From Arthrobacter sp. (lineage in GTDB: Bacteria; Actinomycetota; Actinomycetes; Actinomycetales; Micrococcaceae), in contig JAGLBH010000018.1 in NCBI GenBank assembly GCA_018260285.1, positions 10,638-18,501 on the forward strand: a DNA stretch of 7,864 nt, in the 5' to 3' direction. The notes beneath the pieces are model-generated. The model made no database searches. It saw only the letters and a list, made by a program, of their open reading frames with translations, and had not been told where the DNA came from. Shown here piece by piece: positions 1 to 4,528 of the stretch; the stretch's first letter is position 1; each line of letters begins with the position of its first letter. The translations under genes were made by a program, and so were the position numbers.

Positions 1-404
1 ACGAGCGCGCGGGTGGGCACGAGGAGCACCTTGAGGGGAATCGGATGCGTCTCGGGGTGGGTCAGGCGCCGCAGGACCTCGAGCCTCTGGCCCACCGTGT
101 CCGAGCGGGGCGAGAGCCTCTCATGCGGAAGCGTCTCCCAGCTCGGGAAGACGGCGATGCTCTCTCGAGGCAGGAAAGACCCCAGGGCGGCGGCGACGTC
201 GTCCGCCTCTCTTCCCGTGGCCGTGACGCCAACGACGAGCCTGCCCGACGCCTCGCTCGTCAGGGCCAGCGCAGAGGGCCAGAGACCCGACGGGGCAGAA
301 AGCGCCAGGGCCTCAGCGCCCGGCTCAAGGTGGGCCGCGCGTCCTGTCAGACGCGAGCTCCACGACGTCTCATTGAGGGCAGCGAGCAGGCCGGTGAGCT
401 TCAC
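1..404 (-). CDS. mfd: Transcription-repair coupling factor Mfd, N-terminal part (runs off left edge)
   Basis: Mfd is a cytoplasmic DNA translocase that removes RNA polymerase stalled at lesions and recruits UvrA to start nucleotide excision repair. Only the first 134 residues are in the window. They match the start of the UvrB-like N-terminal domain. The diagnostic stretch is FPSWETLPHERLSPRSDTVG (about residues 86-105), which is almost invariant in actinobacterial Mfd, preceded by VTATGREADDVAAAL (60-74). I chose the GTG at 402-404 as start: it is the only start-like codon between the motif-bearing frame's upstream in-frame TGA and the LTGLL opening typical of the family, and GGAGA lies 7 bases upstream. 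The translocase and RNAP-interaction domains lie outside the window. The gene is divergent from the DUF2505 gene, with a 94-base shared upstream region in which I see no convincing promoter. The frame is intact throughout. Confidence 0.93.
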   Translation of the reverse strand, partial: MKLTGLLAALNETSWSSRLTGRAAHLEPGAEALALSAPSGLWPSALALTSEASGRLVVGVTATGREADDVAAALGSFLPRESIAVFPSWETLPHERLSPRSDTVGQRLEVLRRLTHPETHPIPLKVLLVPTRAL

Positions 405-498
405 GAATTCGTCTCCAGAGTAGGCGTCAGGCGGCTTTCAGACTACCAACCCGATAAGCTGGAGCCATCATTCGATTCCTCTGAAAGAAGGCATCCTC

Positions 499-1002
499 AT
501 GGCACTCTCCGGCAAGACGTCCTTGAACCACCCCGTTGACCGTGTTGTGGCGGCGCTCACCAATGAGGAATTCCAGAAGAAGGCAGCGGCAGACCTCGGC
601 GGCTCGCTCATCTCCCAGACGATCTCCGGCGACGTCGCAGGCCCCTTCACCTTGACCGTCGAGCGCGCGGCCCCCACGGATCGCGTTCCGGACTTCGCCA
701 AGAAGTTCGTGGGCTCATCCCTCTCCTTCACCCAGGTGGACGAGTACTCAGCCCCGGCCGCGGACGGCACCCGCACCGCCCAGACGAAGATCACCGTCAA
801 GGGCGCGCCGATCTCCGTCACGGGCCAGCAGGTCATCCGCCCGGCCGGCGAGGGCTCCGAGCTTGAGCTGACCGGGGATATCTCCTCGTCCATCCCGTTC
901 GTGGGCGGCAAGCTCGCCAAGTTCGCCGAGCCGCTCATCAGCAAGGTGCTGGCACGCCAGGCCTCGTCGATCGACTCCTGGCTCTCCTCCCACCAGGGCT
1001 GA
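499..1002 (+). CDS. DUF2505 domain protein (SRPBCC/START-like fold)
   Basis: The product is a 167-residue cytoplasmic protein with no signal peptide or membrane segment. It resembles DUF2505, an actinobacterial family of unknown function assigned to the SRPBCC/START-like ligand-binding superfamily. Visible family features are the opening HPVDRVVAALTNEEFQKK (residues 11-28), alternating beta-strand-like segments through the middle, and the closing IPFVGGKLAKFAEPLISKVL followed by a final amphipathic helix ending in SWL. The start is supported by AGAAGG 7 bases before the ATG. The following HprK-like gene begins 59 bases after the stop on the same strand, so the two are probably co-transcribed. 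A small GCCCG/CGGGC hairpin (1011-1024) between them has no T-run and is unlikely to stop transcription. No ligand or reaction can be named. Family assignment is by remembered pattern, not by a profile search. Confidence 0.8.
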   Translation: MALSGKTSLNHPVDRVVAALTNEEFQKKAAADLGGSLISQTISGDVAGPFTLTVERAAPTDRVPDFAKKFVGSSLSFTQVDEYSAPAADGTRTAQTKITVKGAPISVTGQQVIRPAGEGSELELTGDISSSIPFVGGKLAKFAEPLISKVLARQASSIDSWLSSHQG

Positions 1003-1061
1003 TCCGAACGGCCCGCCTTCGGGCTCTCGCCCTCGCAGCATCCCCCGCCAGAAAGGCAGTC

Positions 1062-2267
1062 ATGAGCAGCACCTTCTTCATCCGGGTCTTCGACGTCCCC
1101 GTCCGAGTGCGCCTCACCCGAGGCTTCACCGACGAAGACGTCAAGGACATCCGGCGCAGCTGGTCCCGCTGCCTGACGGAGGAGACCTTCGATCCGAGTG
1201 AGCTCGAAGGGCTGGATCTGGATGCAGCAGCGGTGGAGACTGAAGGCGGGCTGAAGACTCCCTACGGCTTCGACCTCCTGGTGATGGAGCCCGGGGCAGA
1301 GCTGCGAGTTCTGGCGGCCAAGAGCCGCTACGAGGCGGCAGAGATCATTGTGAGCCATGTGACCCTCGAGGCCATCCACGCCCGAGTGGGCCAGAACATC
1401 ATGCTCCACGCTGCAGGCCTCTCGGACTCCCGAGGGCGGGCCATAGCGCTGGTGGCCGCCTCTGGCACCGGCAAAACCACAGCATGCCGCCGACTCGGCA
1501 AGTCCTTGAACTACCTCACGGACGAGACGGTCTTCCTCGACGGCATGACCGTGCGCCCGTACCCCAAGCCTCTCTCCGTCATCGAGGAAGAGGACGCGCC
1601 CAAGGTGCAGCACTCGCCTGACACCATGGGGCTGGGCCCGACTCCGAAGAGCGCCACACTGGTGGCCCTGGCCGTTCTCAACCGGGTCCCCGAGGGAACT
1701 CTTGACCCTTCCGATGACTATGTCATCTCCCCCTTGACCTCCCCGGAAATGCTGCATGCGATTGTCCCGCAGTCCTCAGGGGTCCCGCGCCTGGAGAGGC
1801 CGTTCGAGCAGTTGCTGACCCTGTACAAAGAGGTGGGCGGGGCAGTCAAGATCACCTATTCGGACTCTGAGCGAATCCTTCCTGCCGTCAGGGAGCTGCT
1901 CAATGACTTCCCGCAGAAGTCCACCACACCCCGCGTGGAGTATCTTGACGTCTTGACACCGGAAGAAGCCGAGAGCACACCGCCGGCCGACGCCGAAGAC
2001 CCTTCCGCTGTCCGATACCTGCAGGCCCCAGCCAAAGACGCGGCATGCATCGACGACCGCCTCATGGTCATCCTCGACGACGTGATGGTGGAAGTGAGCG
2101 ATCTGGGTCAGACCATCTGGCTCGCCCTAGAATCCTGGCGCACCCTTGACGAGATCGTCGACGAAGTCGAGAGCTTCCACGGGGAGCACCCAGAGGCTGC
2201 AGCCATCGTGGAACAGGCTCTCGAGCAGATGGACGCACAGGGCCTCATCGTGACCCATCGCCCGTAG
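1062..2267 (+). CDS. HprK-like P-loop ATPase/kinase fused to a C-terminal PqqD-like domain
   Basis: The 401-residue protein has two recognisable parts. The first half resembles the HPr kinase-like fold: an LHAAGL segment (115-120) leads into a strand and the P-loop AASGTGKTT (132-140, Lys138), followed by YLTDETVFLDG (151-161), in the position of the acidic LSDD motif of HprK-like proteins. A Pro/Glu/Ala-rich linker (about 297-325) precedes a PqqD-like winged-helix domain (about 330-400) with the family pattern LGQTIWLALESWRTLDEIVDE and a closing QGLIV. PqqD-type domains bind precursor peptides in RiPP pathways, and stand-alone HprK homologues phosphorylate peptides in some lasso-peptide clusters. 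No precursor peptide, radical-SAM enzyme, ABC transporter or HPr is visible here, so the substrate is unknown. It is unlikely to be canonical HprK, since sequence outside the P-loop region diverges and the PqqD fusion is foreign to that family. The start is supported by GAAAGG 5 bases before the ATG. Confidence 0.78.
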   Translation: MSSTFFIRVFDVPVRVRLTRGFTDEDVKDIRRSWSRCLTEETFDPSELEGLDLDAAAVETEGGLKTPYGFDLLVMEPGAELRVLAAKSRYEAAEIIVSHVTLEAIHARVGQNIMLHAAGLSDSRGRAIALVAASGTGKTTACRRLGKSLNYLTDETVFLDGMTVRPYPKPLSVIEEEDAPKVQHSPDTMGLGPTPKSATLVALAVLNRVPEGTLDPSDDYVISPLTSPEMLHAIVPQSSGVPRLERPFEQLLTLYKEVGGAVKITYSDSERILPAVRELLNDFPQKSTTPRVEYLDVLTPEEAESTPPADAEDPSAVRYLQAPAKDAACIDDRLMVILDDVMVEVSDLGQTIWLALESWRTLDEIVDEVESFHGEHPEAAAIVEQALEQMDAQGLIVTHRP

Positions 2268-2284
2268 GGCGCCTCCCGCGTCAT

Positions 2285-2313
2285 CGTCCGGTGTTTCGTC
2301 CGGCGATGCGTCC
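2285..2313. repeat. Short 12-base-period direct repeat of CGTCCGG
   Basis: CGTCCGG occurs at 2285-2291 and 2297-2303, and its first five bases again at 2309-2313, giving an exact 12-base period over three units just after the HprK-PqqD stop codon. The intervening bases differ between units. It is too short and degenerate for CRISPR. It could be a protein-binding site array or chance in GC-rich DNA. Confidence 0.4.
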
Positions 2314-2318
2314 ACTTT

Positions 2319-2418
2319 ACGGCCGCCTTCTCTAGGTCACGGCCGCCTTCGAGCCCGGATCCGCGAAAATCAGGCCAAAGGTGTCCGTGATCTGGAGAAG
2401 ACGGCCATGATCTGGAGA
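2319..2418. repeat. Compound 20-base direct and inverted repeat block (long imperfect hairpin)
   Basis: ACGGCCGCCTTC is repeated at 2319-2330 and 2339-2350, and TGATCTGGAGA at 2388-2398 and 2408-2418; both pairs have an exact 20-base offset. The two pairs are also related by inversion: 2321-2340 matches the reverse complement of 2387-2406 at 17 of 20 positions. In plus-strand RNA two of the three differences become G-U pairs, leaving one C-A mismatch, so the arms would form a strong stem around a 46-base loop. No T-run follows either arm, so it is not a standard intrinsic terminator. It could be a repetitive extragenic element, an mRNA 3'-end stabiliser or a protein-binding array; the sequence does not decide. 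Confidence 0.6.
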
Positions 2419-2454
2419 GTCTCTTGAAGAGCACCGATCCTCTGGTGCCTGTGA

Positions 2455-2478
2455 GCGGGTCTCCGAAGAGACGACCGC
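2455..2478. other. Compact hairpin with CGAA loop
   Basis: GCGG (2455-2458) plus GTCTC (2459-2463) can pair with GAGAC (2468-2472) and CCGC (2475-2478) around a CGAA tetraloop, giving 9 bp with a 2-base GA bulge. No T-run follows on either strand. It lies between the repeat block and the terminator and may be part of the same folded 3' untranslated region. Confidence 0.4.
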
Positions 2479-2519
2479 ACGGTGCACGATCGATTCAGGG
2501 GTCATGCCTCATCGGGCAC

Positions 2520-2590
2520 AAAAAAGGAGCTGGTATTGCGATGGGGGTTGGCCCAGTCTCGGAGGCCTTGCAATACCAGCTCCAGCTTTT
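2520..2590. terminator. Bidirectional intrinsic terminator between convergent HprK-PqqD gene and pth
   Basis: A perfect 14-bp inverted repeat, GGAGCTGGTATTGC (2526-2539) with GCAATACCAGCTCC (2570-2583), encloses a 30-base loop. Six A residues precede the left arm (2520-2525) and TTTT follows the right arm (2587-2590). Read on the minus strand, the stem is followed directly by six T residues about 80 bases after the pth stop, so it should end the rplY-pth transcript well. On the plus strand the T-run is weaker and starts three bases after the stem, so termination of the HprK-PqqD transcript is probably less efficient. The loop is longer than usual and contains a possible GGCC/GGCC sub-stem. 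Confidence 0.75.
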
Positions 2591-2667
2591 GGAGAGCTCT
2601 GAAGCTCTGCTATCAAGTGTAGACGATGTGAATCGCCCAGTGCAACTTGTTCACCTCTGAACTACTG

Positions 2668-3249
2668 TCAGCGCGGTGCATGCACCTTCTGCTGCGCATC
2701 CGTCAAGCCAAGGGTGATGAGGGCCAGGACGGCGTCGGCCCCCGCGTCGATGAGGAAGGGGAGCTCCTTGTTCTCCGTCGAGGAGAACGGCTTGAGCACA
2801 AAGTCCGCCACATCCATCCGGCCAGGCGGTCGGCCGATGCCCACACGCACCCGGTGATAATCCTTAGTGCCGAAAGCCTTGCTGATGTCACGAAGCCCGT
2901 TGTGCCCGCCTTCCCCTCCCCCGCGCTTGAGGCGGACGTCCCCGAAAGGGATGTCCAGCTCATCATGAACGGGAAGAAGACGCTCAACGGAAATGTCATA
3001 GAACTTAGCCAGAGCAGACACCGGTCCGCCGCTCAGGTTCATGTAGCTCAAAGGCTTGGCAAGAACCACGCGCGGCCCGCCGATGCCCAGACGCCCTTCG
3101 GCGACCAGGGCACGAGCCTTGTGGAGTTTGAAGTTCAGACCGTGATCAGCGGCCAGCTGGTCGATGACCTTCTGACCGATGTTATGGCGAGTGCGCTCGT
3201 AGTCGGCCCCGGGGTTGCCGAGGCCGACGACGAGCCACGTCTCATTCAT
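2668..3249 (-). CDS. pth: Peptidyl-tRNA hydrolase
   Basis: Pth hydrolyses the ester bond of peptidyl-tRNAs released from stalled ribosomes, recycling tRNA in the cytoplasm. The 193-residue length is normal for bacterial Pth. All key residues are in place: N12 in VVGLGNPG, catalytic H22 in RTRHNIG, N71 in SYMNLSG, D96 in HDELDIPFG and N117 in GGHNGLR. These correspond to N10, H20, N68, D93 and N114 of the E. coli enzyme. The ATG at 3247-3249 gives the canonical N-terminus. The gene lies 12 bases after rplY and is surely co-transcribed with it. I see no Shine-Dalgarno sequence before this ATG; the spacer instead reads TCTCCTTCTCGC, so translation may depend on ribosomes finishing rplY. The terminator at 2520-2590 lies downstream. 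Confidence 0.97.
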   Translation of the reverse strand: MNETWLVVGLGNPGADYERTRHNIGQKVIDQLAADHGLNFKLHKARALVAEGRLGIGGPRVVLAKPLSYMNLSGGPVSALAKFYDISVERLLPVHDELDIPFGDVRLKRGGGEGGHNGLRDISKAFGTKDYHRVRVGIGRPPGRMDVADFVLKPFSSTENKELPFLIDAGADAVLALITLGLTDAQQKVHAPR

Positions 3250-3261
3250 GCGAGAAGGAGA

Positions 3262-3867
3262 TTATTCGCTGTCGGAGGAGGAGTCCTCGGAGGAGGCCTC
3301 GTCGCCCTCGGACTCTTCACCGAGATCCATTGCCTGAGGCTCGGAGACGGTGATGACGATCGTCTCCGGATCCGTGATGAGCGTGACGCCTTCGGGAAGG
3401 GTGATCTCGGAAGCGGCAACGTGCTCGCCCATGTCGCGGCCCTCAACGTTGAACGTGATGCTCTCCGGAAGCTCGGTGGCGTCTGCCTCAACGAGGAGGG
3501 TGTTGAGCTCGAGGTTCACGACAGCGTTCGGGACAGCCTCGCCCTCGATGTGGACGTTGACCTCAACCTCGACGCGCTCGCCGCGGCGAACCGTGAGGAG
3601 GTCGACGTGGTTGACGGACTGCTTCATGATGTCGCGCTGAACCTCCTTGACGAGAGCAAGGTGGGTGCCGCCGTCGAACGTGATGTGCAGCAGGGCGTTC
3701 GTGTGACGAACTGCGAGAGTCGTCTCGTGCGCCGGAAGGAGAATGTGCATGGGCTCTGCGCCGTGGCCGTAGATGACCGCGGGAACCTTGCCGTCGCGGC
3801 GGGCCTGACGAGCCGCACCCTTGCCGAAGTCGGTGCGGAGCTCTGCCTGAATCTTGTTGTCTGACAT
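3262..3867 (-). CDS. rplY: 50S ribosomal protein L25, long Ctc/TL5 type
   Basis: L25 binds 5S rRNA in the central protuberance of the large subunit. This is the long two-domain form of 201 residues, unlike the short ~94-residue E. coli protein. The N-terminal 5S-binding domain (about 1-90) contains the typical LRTDFGKGAARQARRDGKVP and AVIYG segments; the C-terminal beta domain (about 95-178) includes ELPESITFNVEGRDMGEHV. The last ~20 residues form a Ser/Glu/Asp tail common in actinobacterial L25 and probably disordered. The ATG at 3865-3867 is supported by AAAGGA 8 bases upstream. It is the first gene of the rplY-pth pair. The ~120-base upstream leader is GC-rich, but just beyond it the sequence changes to AT-rich foreign-looking DNA, so the promoter lies at or near that boundary. 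I could not place it confidently. Confidence 0.96.
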   Translation of the reverse strand: MSDNKIQAELRTDFGKGAARQARRDGKVPAVIYGHGAEPMHILLPAHETTLAVRHTNALLHITFDGGTHLALVKEVQRDIMKQSVNHVDLLTVRRGERVEVEVNVHIEGEAVPNAVVNLELNTLLVEADATELPESITFNVEGRDMGEHVAASEITLPEGVTLITDPETIVITVSEPQAMDLGEESEGDEASSEDSSSDSE

Positions 3868-4144
3868 GTGAATGGTCCTTTCGATGGTGGTTACTCAGGC
3901 GGGATGCCATCCATCGACACAGAACGAGCCAGTGGGCGGCCTTCGTCGATGACGGACCTGTCCTCCGTGTTACACAGAAGCAGTCCCTCGCCTAGGCAGT
4001 TCAATCAATACTAACGCAACAAGAGACTCAAGACAAACTGGGATTTTGCCCCATAAGTCCAGCACCCTCACTAGAATACCAGAAAACACTTATGAAAAAT
4101 CAGAACGAGAATTATGAGCATAATCGCGCAACCATTAGTAATAT

Positions 4145-4172
4145 CCGACATCAGCACTGAGTGGCATACAAT
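4145..4172 (+). promoter_or_regulatory. Candidate sigma-70 type promoter in AT-rich gap
   Basis: CCGACA (4145-4150; four of six matches to TTGACA) and TACAAT (4167-4172; five of six to TATAAT) are spaced by 16 bases. A start near 4179 would give an RNA of about 250 bases covering the small open frame at 4299-4376 and ending at the terminator at 4388-4434. AT-rich DNA yields such matches by chance, so this is weak support. Confidence 0.25.
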
Positions 4173-4298
4173 AAAAGTATATGAATGTCAAAATGAGAGG
4201 GCATCAAATATGACAATTACTGTTCAATAGGAGCGAAAATTCAAGAAATTACATAAGATAATATTTCATACTAGTCATTCCAGGCGAGAGGGAACTAA

Positions 4299-4376
4299 AT
4301 GTCGATCAACAGTGCAGAAAATTACGGACCTTTGAACCAACGTATGTTACCAAACAAAAATAGTCACAAAAAGTAG
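4299..4376 (+). CDS. Possible 25-residue small protein
   Basis: This open frame starts MSINSAENYG and ends NKNSHKK: it is hydrophilic, basic at its C-terminus and has no membrane segment. I do not recognise it. The support is positional: GAGAGG lies upstream of the ATG at normal spacing, and the stop codon is 11 bases before a strong intrinsic terminator. A weak promoter candidate lies about 130 bases upstream. It may be a real small gene, a leader peptide, or a chance frame within a small RNA or decayed gene. Confidence 0.25.
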   Translation: MSINSAENYGPLNQRMLPNKNSHKK

Positions 4377-4387
4377 CAACATAAGGC

Positions 4388-4434
4388 GAATACAAAAGGT
4401 ATTAAACTAAGTAGGTTTAATACCTTTTGTATTC
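4388..4434. terminator. Perfect 20-bp inverted repeat, bidirectional intrinsic terminator of the polysaccharide operon
   Basis: GAATACAAAAGGTATTAAAC (4388-4407) and its exact reverse complement (4415-4434) flank the 7-base loop TAAGTAG. The inner 10-bp stem GGTATTAAAC/GTTTAATACC is preceded by AAAA and followed by TTTT, the symmetrical layout of an intrinsic terminator working on both strands. With a 2-base bulge the pairing extends into GGCG/CGCC outside the arms (4384-4387 with 4437-4440). On the minus strand it lies about 95 bases after the Wzz/BY-kinase stop and should close that operon. On the plus strand it would end any transcript from the AT-rich gap and shield the operon from antisense reading. 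Confidence 0.85.
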
Positions 4435-4528
4435 ATCGCCATATGCCTGAAGTTGATGATCTCCAGAGTCTATGCGTAGATCAAGCTACCGCAAGTGTTC
4501 TACATATAGAATTTACACTCTTAAACCC

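Larger units (their letters stand above)
2268..2667. other. Structured convergent intergenic region without a supported gene
   Basis: This gap lies between the 3' ends of the plus-strand HprK-PqqD gene and the minus-strand pth. I see no open frame with a plausible start and ribosome binding site. The longest plus-strand frame (2424-2660) would begin at TTG and reads through the terminator. Base composition resembles the flanking housekeeping genes. It contains, in order, a 12-base-period repeat, a 20-base direct and inverted repeat block, GCACC/GGTGC (2431-2435 with 2444-2448), the hairpin at 2455-2478, and the bidirectional terminator at 2520-2590. The last ~75 bases before pth hold nothing I can name. 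The density of secondary structure exceeds what two convergent terminators need. Confidence 0.6.
3868..4528. other. Gene-poor gap crossing a GC-rich to AT-rich boundary
   Basis: The first ~120 bases are the rplY leader and resemble the housekeeping DNA. Around 3990-4010, just past the 8-base palindrome GCCTAGGC (3990-3997), composition drops: the 60 bases at 4081-4140 are 33% G+C by hand count. No tRNA, integrase, transposase or clear attachment-site repeat is visible, so the mechanism of any insertion is unknown. Between about 4010 and 4390 there are only short open frames: 22 codons at 4092-4160 without a ribosome binding site, 6 codons near 4210, and 25 codons at 4299-4376. The region may be decayed coding sequence or a non-coding spacer. 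The rest up to 4528 is the 3' flank of the polysaccharide operon with its terminator. Confidence 0.6.

Noticed and set aside
13..539. Two overlapping plus-strand open frames at the left edge (13-423 and 45-539)
   Set aside because: The minus strand encodes an unmistakable Mfd N-terminus across 1-404; both frames have Arg/Ser-rich translations without domain features.
1011..1024. GCCCG/CGGGC hairpin between the DUF2505 and HprK-PqqD genes as a terminator
   Set aside because: Five base pairs with no T-run is too weak, and it is common by chance in GC-rich spacers.
468..1757. A 429-codon minus-strand open frame opposite the DUF2505 and HprK-PqqD genes
   Set aside because: It is antisense to two genes with recognisable domains and good ribosome binding sites. 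Its translation is low-complexity and rich in His, Gly and Arg, as expected for a complementary frame in GC-rich DNA.
2285..2350. Possible CRISPR-like array
   Set aside because: Units are only 5-12 bases with 12- and 20-base periods, spacers are too short, and no cas gene is nearby.
2424..2660. A 78-codon plus-strand frame in the intergenic region
   Set aside because: It would start at TTG without a binding site and passes through both arms of the terminator hairpin. The Leu/Gln-rich part is simply the inverted repeat translated.
2647..3864. A 405-codon plus-strand open frame opposite pth and rplY
   Set aside because: It is the complement of two certain housekeeping genes, has no family features and begins inside the pth 3' flank without a ribosome binding site.
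3970..4089. A 39-residue hydrophobic minus-strand frame crossing the composition boundary
   Set aside because: It starts at GTG with no ribosome binding site and resembles no family I know. It spans the junction between two DNA types, so a real gene is unlikely.
3998..4390. tRNA or attachment site at the island edge
   Set aside because: No T-loop, anticodon arm or acceptor-stem pattern was found on either strand, and no direct repeat pairs the boundary with another site in the window.
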